From Nonomuraea muscovyensis (GTDB lineage Bacteria; Actinomycetota; Actinomycetes; Streptosporangiales; Streptosporangiaceae): a stretch of 64,000 bases of DNA. A program made the translations under genes and the position numbers. The notes beneath the pieces are model-generated. The model was not told the DNA's origin. It saw only the letters and a list, made by a program, of their open reading frames with translations, and did not search any database. The stretch covers positions 3,100,001 through 3,164,000 of the forward strand of contig NZ_JACHJB010000001.1 in assembly GCF_014207745.1 (NCBI RefSeq). The letters run 5' to 3'. Shown one piece after another: positions 17,595-25,922 of this stretch. Each line of letters begins with the position of its first letter. The first letter of the stretch is position 1.

Positions 17595-18335
17595 ATGCCG
17601 TACGAACGAAATCGGAAATTCATCCCGGCGGTCATTTCCGGAGTATGCGCCGGCATGACCCTGCTGGCCGGTTGCTCCTCCGGCCAGGCCGCCCCGGCGC
17701 CGGCGAACCCGGCCCCGGCGTCCGCCACGCCCAGCGTCCCGGGCTCCCCGGGCGCCCGCGCCGCCTCGCAGGCGGACACGGGGCGGCTGCGGGCCGCCCT
17801 GCTGCCCGCCCCGGACGGCATGCGGGTCGTGCACGGCCCCGAGACGGGCGCGTTCGGCTCGCTGCAGGCGACCAGGCAGGGCCTGGAGGCCGCCAAGCAG
17901 GCCAAGCTGGAGCGCCCGGAGTGCGCGGGCGCCGCCCAGCTCGACGCCACCCAGCCCGCGCTGGCCGGCGCGCCCGCCGCCGTCGTCGCCTACGCCTCGG
18001 GCACCGGCTCGATCACCCAGGCGCTGGTCTCGCTGCCGTCGCCCGCGTTCCCCAAGCCGCTGCCGCGGCAGTGCGCCACCTACGAGGCGCAGGTCAACGG
18101 CGTCAAGGTCACCTACCGCACCCGCGAGCTGGACATGCCGAAGCGCGGCGACGAGTCGCGCGCCTACCTCACGACCGCCTCGGGCGGCGCCGACAACGCC
18201 CAGGTGGGCTCCGTGGTGCTGCGGCGCGGCAACGTCGTGCTGAGCCTGCTCGTGGTGGGCCGCAAGGTGGAGCCGGCCGGCCTGTTCGAGCTCGGCCGCC
18301 TCGCCGACCGGAAGCTCGCCCAGGCCGCCGGCTGA
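17595..18335 (+). CDS. Secreted lipoprotein of unknown function
   Basis: A 246-residue protein with a lipoprotein signal peptide: basic start (YERNRKF), hydrophobic core and lipobox LLAGC (Cys about residue 27). A Pro/Ala-rich linker follows. The folded part has two Cys (PECAGAA and RQCATYE) that may form a disulfide, and a hydrophobic C-terminal strand SVVLRRGNVVLSLLVVG. This layout resembles actinobacterial sensor-like or PknH-type extracellular lipoproteins, but no family is certain. It is convergent to the large glycosyltransferase gene, separated by a strong palindromic terminator. Confidence 0.75.
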   Translation: MPYERNRKFIPAVISGVCAGMTLLAGCSSGQAAPAPANPAPASATPSVPGSPGARAASQADTGRLRAALLPAPDGMRVVHGPETGAFGSLQATRQGLEAAKQAKLERPECAGAAQLDATQPALAGAPAAVVAYASGTGSITQALVSLPSPAFPKPLPRQCATYEAQVNGVKVTYRTRELDMPKRGDESRAYLTTASGGADNAQVGSVVLRRGNVVLSLLVVGRKVEPAGLFELGRLADRKLAQAAG

Positions 18336-18338
18336 GGG

Positions 18339-18360
18339 TCCCCGCCCGCGCGGGCGGGGA
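18339..18360. terminator. Bidirectional hairpin terminator
   Basis: A perfect 22-base inverted repeat, with arms TCCCCGCCCGC and GCGGGCGGGGA, lies between two convergent genes (stops at 18335 and 18381). It lacks a U-tract, as is usual for actinobacterial hairpin terminators. Confidence 0.7.
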
Positions 18361-18380
18361 GGAGGACGGATGCGGCGCTA

Positions 18381-20417
18381 CTAGATCAGGACGTGGTCGT
18401 CCGGCCGGCCCACGAAGGAGAACTGGGCGTTGCGGGTCAGCTTGATGTGGTCGGCCTGCCAGGTGTGCATGCTGGCGTCGGCGCTGCGCCAGTAGACGAA
18501 GTTGAACCGGTCCGCCGAGTAGATCTTGACGCCGTCCTCCTTCAGCCGGCGCACCAGGTGGGTGTCCTCGCCCCGGGTGATGTCGGCGAAGCCGTACGAG
18601 CGGAACATGCCGGCCGTGCCGAGGAACGTGCCGCCCTGCACGAGGAACGAGTAGCGGTGCTCCAGACCCGGCAGGCGGAGCATGGTGGTGTTGCCGCCCT
18701 CGAAGTAGGAGTAGTGGGCGCCCTTGCCGACCAGCTCCGCGTCGGTGTAGTCGAAGGCCCTGACCAGGTCCGACAGGTAGTGCGCGCCGTAGAGGTTGTC
18801 GTCGTCCATCTTGGCGATCAGCTCGCCCTCCGCGGCGGCGATGCCGAGGTTCATGCAGGCGCCGAGCGACAGCTCGGGCGCGGCGGGCAGCACCACGACG
18901 TCCGTGATGCCCGCCATGCGGGCCTTGTCGGCCACCACGACGGGGTCGATGTCGAGGCCGTGCAGCACCATGACGAGCTGCAGCGGCCGGTGGATCTGCT
19001 TGGCGACCGAGGAGATCGCGTGCTCGATCTGGGAGGCGCGGTTGGTCGGCAGCACCACGGAGATCGAGCGCGACCTCGGCTGCACGGGCCGGCCGAGCAG
19101 GTGCAGGATCTGGTCCACGCGGTGGGAGAACAGGTGCTTGTCGAACACCTCGCGCATCGCCAGGTGGCCCATCCTGGCCCGCAGCTCGGGGCTGTTGATC
19201 AGGTGCAGCACCTGGTTGTACGACTCGACCGGTTCGCGGGCGATGGGGACCAGCTCGCCGAACGTCTCCTCGATCGCCCGTGACCAGCCGGACACGACCG
19301 GGGTCGAGCAGGCCGACAGCTCGAAGACGCGCCGGGCGCACATGGTCGGCGAGTCGAGCACCGAGTTGACGTTGAGGAAGACCTTGTACATCCGGTAGGC
19401 GGCCAGCATCTGGTCGTAGGGCAGCTCGCCGACGATGTGCGGGCGGTACTTCTCCGGCCAGGCGTACTTCTCGTCCACCTCGCCGTTGCGGGCGAAGATG
19501 TGCAGGCCCAGCTCGCGGACCGGGTCGAGGACGACCTCCATCTGCTCGCGGCGCTCGGGATGCTTGTCGCGGAAGTACATGCCCGCGAAGACCACGTCGT
19601 GCAGGCGCCCCTCCTTGCGCTGCACCGGGTTGTGCACGCGCGGCTGGGCGGCGAACTGCAGCACGTCCACCCGGTCGTGCCCCAGCACCTCGCGGTACTT
19701 CGGCACCATGTCGCCGTCGCAGGTGAAGACGTAGTCGAACAGCCTGGCCGTGTCGATGAAGAAGTCGAAGTTGGGCGGGTCCTCCTTGTTCCAGAAGACC
19801 GTCGGGATGCCCTCGGCCCGGCACCAGGCCACCAGGTCGCGCAGCGGCTCCTTGGGGGCGTTGGTGCCGGTCATCTGGTAGCGCCAGCGGCCCTGGTTGC
19901 CGTGCCAGGCCGACTCGCAGAACAGCAGGTCGGGCCGCTTCTCGGCGAAGATCTCCGGCCAGTCCTTGAGCCCGAACTCGATCTGCTCCCACTCGTAGCG
20001 GAACGCCATCCGCGAGAAGTCGTCGAGGATCACCGCGACGCGCAGGTCCGGCCGGTTGACCGGCCCGGCCGGCCACTTGACCGCGGGCACCTCGACCAGG
20101 GGCGGCCGGTTGTTGGCCGCCTCGATGGCCTCGGTGACCGGCCTCGGCGGCTTGGGCGCCCGCTCCTTGGCCCGGACGGCCTCCAGCACCTTGCCGGGCT
20201 TCTTGGCGCCGATGGCCTCGCCCAGCTTGAAGGTCCGCTTGGCCTGGGTGGCCTCCAGCTTCCAGGCGGCGTAGGCGGCCTTGGCCTCGGCGATCTCCAG
20301 CCGCCGCCGCAGCTCCCTGAGTTCCGCCTCGTACCGCTCGACGACCTTCCGCTCCTCGGGGAGCCAGTTGACCGGGCCGAGCCGCTGGTAGGTGGGTTCT
20401 TCGGGAGTTTCGGCCAT
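18381..20417 (-). CDS. Two-domain glycosyltransferase (GT-B-like plus GT2)
   Basis: This 678-residue protein opens with a charged coiled coil (about 22-65). A first domain then resembles CgeB/DUF3880-type glycosyltransferases (VAVILDDFSRMAFRYEWEQI to about residue 440). A C-terminal GT-A/GT2 domain follows: the strand SRSISVVLPTNRASQIEHAI and the metal-binding DXD-like AKMDDDNLYG at about 535. The fused architecture suggests two sugars or phosphosugars added to one acceptor in a cell-wall glycopolymer. It is transcribed away from the sugar-nucleotide genes but lies in the same locus. No membrane span is visible, so it is probably a peripheral cytoplasmic enzyme. Confidence 0.8.
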   Translation of the reverse strand: MAETPEEPTYQRLGPVNWLPEERKVVERYEAELRELRRRLEIAEAKAAYAAWKLEATQAKRTFKLGEAIGAKKPGKVLEAVRAKERAPKPPRPVTEAIEAANNRPPLVEVPAVKWPAGPVNRPDLRVAVILDDFSRMAFRYEWEQIEFGLKDWPEIFAEKRPDLLFCESAWHGNQGRWRYQMTGTNAPKEPLRDLVAWCRAEGIPTVFWNKEDPPNFDFFIDTARLFDYVFTCDGDMVPKYREVLGHDRVDVLQFAAQPRVHNPVQRKEGRLHDVVFAGMYFRDKHPERREQMEVVLDPVRELGLHIFARNGEVDEKYAWPEKYRPHIVGELPYDQMLAAYRMYKVFLNVNSVLDSPTMCARRVFELSACSTPVVSGWSRAIEETFGELVPIAREPVESYNQVLHLINSPELRARMGHLAMREVFDKHLFSHRVDQILHLLGRPVQPRSRSISVVLPTNRASQIEHAISSVAKQIHRPLQLVMVLHGLDIDPVVVADKARMAGITDVVVLPAAPELSLGACMNLGIAAAEGELIAKMDDDNLYGAHYLSDLVRAFDYTDAELVGKGAHYSYFEGGNTTMLRLPGLEHRYSFLVQGGTFLGTAGMFRSYGFADITRGEDTHLVRRLKEDGVKIYSADRFNFVYWRSADASMHTWQADHIKLTRNAQFSFVGRPDDHVLI

Positions 20418-20484
20418 GGTGATGCGCCCTATCGCTTAGCGGAGGTATGTCATGTTACGGGGGAGGCCGTACGAAATGAGGGAG

Positions 20485-21615
20485 TTATTCGGAACGCGCA
20501 CCCTGGGACGCGGGAGACAGGTTGTCCCCCTTCAGCCAGGCGGCGATCACCCGGGCGATCCGCGGGCCGGCGGCGCCGTCCCACAGCGGGGGCAGCTCAC
20601 CCGACGGCGTCGTGGCGCCGTCGGACAGCGCCTTCTCCGCGGCGGCCGGCAGCAGGGCCGGCGTGACCAGGCGGTTGGTGCCGTGCGTGATCGTGACGGG
20701 CCGCTCGGTGTTGGGCCGCACGGTCAGGCACGGCACGCCCAGCATGGTCGTCTCCTCCTGGACGCCGCCCGAGTCGGTGACGACCAGCGCCGCACCCCGG
20801 ACGAGCGACAGGAAGTCGACGTAGCCCAGCGGGTCGACGACCTTCACCGACGGCCCGTCGACCAGCCCGGCCTCGGCCAGGCGGGTGCGCCCTCTCGGGT
20901 GGATCGGCACCACGAGCGGGAGCTGCCGCGAGACCTCCAGCACGGCCGAGACCAGCTCCCGGGCGGCCTCGGGGGTGTCGACGTTCGCCGGCCGGTGCAG
21001 CGTCGCCACGGCGTAACGCTCCGGCAGGCCCAGCCGCTCCACGACGGGAGCCGGGTCCAGCGACGGCAGGGCCGCGAACAGGCTGTCGATCATCGGGTTG
21101 CCCACCAGGTGCACCTTCGAGGCGGGCACGCCCTCGGCCGCCAGGTGTGACAGGGCGTCGGGGGAGGTGGCGAACAGTAGGTCCGACAGCGAGTCCGTGA
21201 CGATCCGGTTGACCTCCTCGGGCATGCCCCGGTCGAACGAGCGCAGCCCGGCCTCCACGTGCGCGGTGCGCACGCCCAGCTTGGCGCAGACGAGGATGGC
21301 GGCCAGCGTGGAGTTGACGTCGCCGTAGACGACCACCAGGTCGGGGTCCTGCTCCAGCACGACCTCCTCCAGGCCGACGAGCAGGGCGGCGGTCTGCCTG
21401 GCGTGCGTGCCCGACCCGACCCCGAGGTTGGCCACCGGCTCTGGGAGGCCGAGGTCGGCGAAGAACACGTCGGACATCAGCGCGTCGTAGTGCTGACCGG
21501 TGTGGATGATGCCCTGCCGCATGCCGAGCTCGCCGAGTGCTCGCACCACCGGGGCCGCTTTCACGAAATTGGGACGAGCGCCCAGAACGTGCAGGACCAG
21601 GGGGTTCTCCCTCAT
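20485..21615 (-). CDS. wecB: Non-hydrolysing UDP-N-acetylglucosamine 2-epimerase
   Basis: A 376-residue GT-B-fold epimerase that interconverts UDP-GlcNAc and UDP-ManNAc. Family residues are present: Asp in VYGDVNSTLA, Glu in HVEAGLRSFD, Glu in PEEVNRIVTD and His in ATLHRPANVD. The UDP-binding segment TDSGGVQEE precedes the C-terminal half. The N-terminus HVLGARPNFVKAAPV is typical. With the dehydrogenase at 23506 it would supply UDP-ManNAcA. It is divergent from the glycosyltransferase at 21672 with a short shared promoter region. Confidence 0.93.
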   Translation of the reverse strand: MRENPLVLHVLGARPNFVKAAPVVRALGELGMRQGIIHTGQHYDALMSDVFFADLGLPEPVANLGVGSGTHARQTAALLVGLEEVVLEQDPDLVVVYGDVNSTLAAILVCAKLGVRTAHVEAGLRSFDRGMPEEVNRIVTDSLSDLLFATSPDALSHLAAEGVPASKVHLVGNPMIDSLFAALPSLDPAPVVERLGLPERYAVATLHRPANVDTPEAARELVSAVLEVSRQLPLVVPIHPRGRTRLAEAGLVDGPSVKVVDPLGYVDFLSLVRGAALVVTDSGGVQEETTMLGVPCLTVRPNTERPVTITHGTNRLVTPALLPAAAEKALSDGATTPSGELPPLWDGAAGPRIARVIAAWLKGDNLSPASQGARSE

Positions 21616-21659
21616 TGACCTCGCCTTTCATAGCGGAAGGGGAAAAACGCTGCCTATGG

Positions 21660-21665
21660 TACGGT
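21660..21665 (+). promoter_or_regulatory. Candidate -10 element (TACGGT) of a leaderless promoter
   Basis: A TANNNT hexamer ends 6 bases before the GTG at 21672, consistent with a leaderless transcript. It lies within the divergent wecB/glycosyltransferase spacer. Confidence 0.4.
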
Positions 21666-21671
21666 CACCGC

Positions 21672-23390
21672 GTGGTAAACGACGCCAGTCGTCCAGACTC
21701 CTCCAACTCCTCCCCGGTGTCGGCCCCGTCGTCGGCTCCGGTGTCGGCCCCGTTGTCTGCCAAGGCCGCGCGCGCCGGGGTCGGCGGGTTGCTGAAGGGC
21801 TTCGTCCAGCATCCGATCCTCGTCTCCCGGGTCGTCTACACGAAGATGAAGTCCGACCCCGTACGGGTCGCGCAGGCCGCCGCCGAGGCCCTCCCGCCAC
21901 GGCTGCGCCCGGTCGTCGGCCGGGTCGCCTGGCCGGCCGCCCGGCGTGCCCGGCGCGCGGTGCGCAAGTTCGGCATGCGGGTGATCAGGGCGCCGTGGGA
22001 CGAGGCCAAGGTGCACTGGAACGAGGGCCGGGTCAGCATGGCCGCCGAGGTGCTGGAGGCGCACACCAAGTACCCGTTCGTCAAGCGCCGGGCCGCCTAC
22101 TACCGGGGCGAGCTGGCCGCGATCAGTCCCGACCCCATCCCGCCGGGCGCCAAGGTGACCATCGGTGAGCGGGTCCCGGGCCGGGTGCTCCACTGCGTCA
22201 CCAACGCGCTGCCCTACACGCAGGCCGGCTACACGGTCCGCACACACCGCATCGTCACCGCCCAGCAGGCCGCGGGGCTCGACCCGCACGTGGTGACGAG
22301 CTGGGGCTGGCCGCTGTTCCAGGGGTTCGCCGACGTCACGCCGCACGAGGAGATCGACGGCATCCCCTACCACCGGCTGCTGCCCGAGGGCCGCGAGGAG
22401 ATGCCGTTCGAGATGCGCGGGCGCATGGTCAAGGGCGCCGACGCGGTCACCCGACTCGTCGCCGAGCTGCGGCCCCAGGTCCTGCACGCCGCCACCGACC
22501 ACCGCAACGGCTCCGTGGCCCACGCCGTGCGCGACCGGACCGGCACCCCCTTCGTCTACGAGGTGCGCGGCTTCCTGGAGGAGACCTGGGCCTCGCGCGA
22601 CCCCGTCCGGGTCGGCAGCGAGCGGCACGTGCTCCAGCGCGAGCGTGAGGCGTTCCTCATGCGCGAGGCCGACGCGGTCGTCACGCTGGCCGAGACGATG
22701 GCCACCGAGATCGTCGAGCGCGGAGTGCCGCGCGAGCGGATCTTCCTGGCGCCCAACGCGGTGGACGACACGCTGCTGTCGGCCCACTACGACGGCGCCT
22801 CGTTCCGGCGGGCCATGGGCATCGGCGACGACGAGATCGTGGTCGGCTCGGTCTCCAGCATCGTGGCCTACGAGGGCTTCGCGACGCTGCTGCGGGCCGC
22901 GGCGCTGCTGCGCGACCAGGGCGCTCCGGTGCGGGTGCTCATCGTGGGCGACGGCAGCGAGCGCGCCAACCTGCTGGAGCTCGTCGAGGAGCTGGCGCTG
23001 ACCAGCGCGATCCTGCCGGGCCGGGTCGGTCCCGACGAGGCCCTGCAGGCGCAGGAGGCGATCGACATCTTCGCCTGCCCCCGCGAGGACCTGCGGGTGT
23101 GCCGGCTCGTCACGCCGCTCAAGCCGGTCGAGGCGATGGCGCTCGGCAAGCCCGTCGTGCTCAGCGACCTGCCCGCCCTGTCGGAGCTCGTGGGCTCCGA
23201 CGGCGCCGGGCTGCTGGTGCCGCCCGGCGACCCGGCGGAGCTGGCCAAGGCCATCGCCGGGCTCAGGGACGACCCCGCCAGGCGCGCCGAGATGGGCGAG
23301 GCGGGCAGGGCCGAGGTTGCGGCCAAGCGCACCTGGAGCCGCGTGGCCCAGACCTACCGGTCTCTCTACCAGACCCTTACCGAACGATGA
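21672..23390 (+). CDS. GT4-family glycosyltransferase
   Basis: This 572-residue GT-B enzyme begins at a GTG; the longer in-frame ATG at 21537 runs over the wecB promoter and is rejected. A Ser/Pro-rich start and basic helical region precede the acceptor domain (VLHCVTNALPYTQAGYTVRTHRI), the hallmark Gly/Tyr-rich loop of GT4 enzymes. The donor domain has VGSVSSIVAYEGFATLLRAA and LIVGDGSERANL. The retaining GT4 Glu motif reads PLKPVEAMALGKPVV. It probably transfers an activated sugar to the surface polymer made by this locus. Specificity is unknown. Confidence 0.85.
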   Translation: MVNDASRPDSSNSSPVSAPSSAPVSAPLSAKAARAGVGGLLKGFVQHPILVSRVVYTKMKSDPVRVAQAAAEALPPRLRPVVGRVAWPAARRARRAVRKFGMRVIRAPWDEAKVHWNEGRVSMAAEVLEAHTKYPFVKRRAAYYRGELAAISPDPIPPGAKVTIGERVPGRVLHCVTNALPYTQAGYTVRTHRIVTAQQAAGLDPHVVTSWGWPLFQGFADVTPHEEIDGIPYHRLLPEGREEMPFEMRGRMVKGADAVTRLVAELRPQVLHAATDHRNGSVAHAVRDRTGTPFVYEVRGFLEETWASRDPVRVGSERHVLQREREAFLMREADAVVTLAETMATEIVERGVPRERIFLAPNAVDDTLLSAHYDGASFRRAMGIGDDEIVVGSVSSIVAYEGFATLLRAAALLRDQGAPVRVLIVGDGSERANLLELVEELALTSAILPGRVGPDEALQAQEAIDIFACPREDLRVCRLVTPLKPVEAMALGKPVVLSDLPALSELVGSDGAGLLVPPGDPAELAKAIAGLRDDPARRAEMGEAGRAEVAAKRTWSRVAQTYRSLYQTLTER

Positions 23391-23505
23391 CCATGATGTG
23401 GGCTGTCTGTTCTGACAGGTTCGGTCGCATTAGGCATGAGCTAGGTGGACTTGAGATAACCTTTGCGACCATGAAGTGTTGTTTCCCGGTTTCAAAGGCA
23501 CTGCT

Positions 23506-24768
23506 GTGACAGGAATCGACCTGGCTGTCATCGGCCTGGGGTACGTCGGCATGCCGCTCGCCAAGGAGGCGGTGGCCGCCGGGCTGAAGGTCGTCGGCGT
23601 GGACGTCGACCGCGCGAAGGTCGAGGCGCTCAACGCCGGGCAGTCCTACATCGATGACCTGTCCGACGCCGACCTCGAGCACATGCTGGCCAACGGCTTC
23701 AGCGCCACGCTCGACGAGTCCGTGCTGTCCCGGAGCAACACGATCGTCATCTGCGTGCCCACCCCGCTCGACGAGGACCACCGCCCCGACCTGTCCGCGG
23801 TCGAGGGCGCCACCAAGAGCGTGGCCCGCAACCTCGCCAAGGGCACGCTCGTCGTGCTCGAATCGACCACCTGGCCGGGCACCACCGACGAGGTGGCCCG
23901 CCCGCTGCTGGAGACCTCCGGTCTGGTCGCCGGCGAGGACTTCCATCTCGCCTTCTCACCCGAGCGCATCGACCCGGGCAACCCCAAGTTCGGCCTGCGC
24001 AACACGCCCAAGGTCGTCGGCGGCTACACCATGACCTGCCGCGACCGGGCGGCCGCCTTCTACGGGCAGTTCATCGAGCAGGTCGTGCCCGTCAGCGGCA
24101 CCCGCGAGGCCGAGATGGCCAAGCTGCTGGAGAACACCTACCGGCACGTCAACATCGCGCTCGTCAACGAGATGGCGATCTTCTGTGACGAGCTGGGGAT
24201 CAACCTGTGGGAGTCGATCGAGGCGGCGGCCACCAAGCCGTTCGGCTTCCAGAAGTTCCTGCCCGGTCCGGGCGTCGGCGGGCACTGCATCCCCGTCGAC
24301 CCGTCGTACCTGTCCTACACGGTGCGCAAGCTCGGCTACCCGTTCAGGTTCGTGGAGCTGGCCCAGGAGATCAACGAGCGGATGCCGTCCTACGTGGTGG
24401 CCCGCGTCCAGCGACTGCTGAACCGGCATAAGAAGCCCGTGAACGGCGCCAAAGTGGTTATGCTCGGCGTCACCTACAAACCGGACATCGCCGACGAGCG
24501 CGAGACGCCGGCCCTCCCCGTGGCGCGTGCGCTGCTGGAACTGGGCGCGGACCTGTCGTTCGCCGACCCGTACGTCAAGGAGTGGGCGGTCGACGGCACA
24601 CCCGTGCCGCGTGAAGATGACCTGGCCGCGGCCGTGGTCGGCGCCGACGTGACGCTGCTGTTGCAGCAACACGCCGCGTTCGACCTGGACATGGTCGAGG
24701 CGAAGGCCAAGCTCGTGCTCGACACCCGCGGCGTGCTCGCCGAGGGTGAACGCATCGAGCGGCTGTAG
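23506..24768 (+). CDS. wecC: UDP-N-acetyl-D-mannosamine dehydrogenase-like protein
   Basis: A 420-residue member of the UDP-glucose/GDP-mannose dehydrogenase family, which oxidises a sugar nucleotide twice with NAD to a uronic acid. The Rossmann loop is VIGLGYVGMPLAKEA. The catalytic Cys is in GPGVGGHCIPVDP (about residue 263), and the middle-domain Lys/Asn segment is AKLLENTYRHVNIALVNEM. The C-terminal UDP-binding domain begins MLGVTYKPDIADERETP. Pairing with wecB implies UDP-ManNAc as substrate. The GTG start has AAAGG upstream; the 116-base gap before it is AT-rich and may hold a promoter. Confidence 0.85.
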   Translation: MTGIDLAVIGLGYVGMPLAKEAVAAGLKVVGVDVDRAKVEALNAGQSYIDDLSDADLEHMLANGFSATLDESVLSRSNTIVICVPTPLDEDHRPDLSAVEGATKSVARNLAKGTLVVLESTTWPGTTDEVARPLLETSGLVAGEDFHLAFSPERIDPGNPKFGLRNTPKVVGGYTMTCRDRAAAFYGQFIEQVVPVSGTREAEMAKLLENTYRHVNIALVNEMAIFCDELGINLWESIEAAATKPFGFQKFLPGPGVGGHCIPVDPSYLSYTVRKLGYPFRFVELAQEINERMPSYVVARVQRLLNRHKKPVNGAKVVMLGVTYKPDIADERETPALPVARALLELGADLSFADPYVKEWAVDGTPVPREDDLAAAVVGADVTLLLQQHAAFDLDMVEAKAKLVLDTRGVLAEGERIERL

Positions 24769-24787
24769 CGACGGAGGGCTGCGCGCA

Positions 24788-25879
24788 GTGCACGTGCTCG
24801 TCATGACGGTGGTGCATAACCCCGAGGACGCGAGGATCCTGCACCGGCAGATCCGCGCCCTCGTGGATGCCGGTCATGAGGTCACGTATGCGGCGTCCTT
24901 CACGGCCCACGGCGTGGTGCCCCGGCCGTGGGTCACCGGCGTCGACCTGCCCAGGGCCGCCCAGCGCAAGCGGGTGGCGGCCGTCTGGGCGGCCCGCAGG
25001 CTGTTCAAGAGGATGCGCGGCAAGGTCGACCTCGTACTGGTGCACGACCCGGAGTTGCTGTTCGCCGTCTGGGGCGTGCGCAACAGCCCGCCCGTGGTCT
25101 GGGACGTCCACGAGGACACCCCGGCGACGCTGTCGCTCAAGCCGTGGCTGCCCTCGCTGCTGCGCCCGCCCGTGCGCTTCCTCGCCCGGATGCTGGAGAG
25201 CACCGCCGAGCGCAAGATGCACCTGCTGCTGGCGGAGACCGCCTACGCGGGCAGGTTCAAGCACGCCCACCTCATCGTGCCGAACGAGACCTGGGTCCCC
25301 GACTCGGTCACCCCGCCCGGCGACGACCGGGTGGTCTACCTCGGCTGGCTGTCCCGGGCGCGCGGCGTCATGGAGGCGATCGAGGTCGCCCGGCTGCTCC
25401 AGCCGTACCGGGTGGCCGTGGAGCTGATCGGCTACGCCGACCCGCAGAGCCGCCCGCTGCTCAACCAGGCCGTCACCGAGGGCCTGCTGGAGTGGCGCGA
25501 CTTCATGCCGAACGACGAGGCGCTCAAGCGGCTCGACGGGGCGCTGGCCGGCCTGTCCCTGCTGCACGACGAGCCGAACTACCGGCACTCGATGCCGACC
25601 AAGATCGTGGAGTACATGGCGCACGGCATCCCCGTGATCACCACGCCGTCGCCCCGCGCGGTCGAGCTGGTCGAGCGGTACTCCAGCGGCGTCGTGGTGC
25701 CATGGGAGGACCCCAAGGCCGTGGCGCAGGCCGTGCTCACCCTGCGCGACGACGTTCGCGAGCGGCGGGCGCAGGGCGCGCGCGGCTACGCGTCGGCCCG
25801 CGCCAACCACCACTGGCCCAACTCGGCCAGGCGGTTCGTCACCCAGCTCGAAGCCTGGGCCGGAGTCGTGAAGTTCTAG
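24788..25879 (+). CDS. GT4-family glycosyltransferase
   Basis: A 363-residue glycosyltransferase of the GT-B fold, starting at a GTG with GGAGGG nine bases upstream, 19 bases after the dehydrogenase gene. The N-terminal domain has VVHNPEDARILHRQIRALVDAGHEV and VWDVHEDTP. The donor domain has VVYLGWLSRARGVMEAIEVA, and the GT4 motif region reads PTKIVEYMAHGIPVITTPSP. Together with the two-domain glycosyltransferase and the 21672 gene it completes a three-enzyme assembly set. The acceptor and sugar are not known. Confidence 0.85.
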   Translation: MHVLVMTVVHNPEDARILHRQIRALVDAGHEVTYAASFTAHGVVPRPWVTGVDLPRAAQRKRVAAVWAARRLFKRMRGKVDLVLVHDPELLFAVWGVRNSPPVVWDVHEDTPATLSLKPWLPSLLRPPVRFLARMLESTAERKMHLLLAETAYAGRFKHAHLIVPNETWVPDSVTPPGDDRVVYLGWLSRARGVMEAIEVARLLQPYRVAVELIGYADPQSRPLLNQAVTEGLLEWRDFMPNDEALKRLDGALAGLSLLHDEPNYRHSMPTKIVEYMAHGIPVITTPSPRAVELVERYSSGVVVPWEDPKAVAQAVLTLRDDVRERRAQGARGYASARANHHWPNSARRFVTQLEAWAGVVKF

Positions 25880-25922
25880 CGGCTTACGTTCCGCAGATCC
25901 CAAGAGCGGTAGGTTCCTCAAC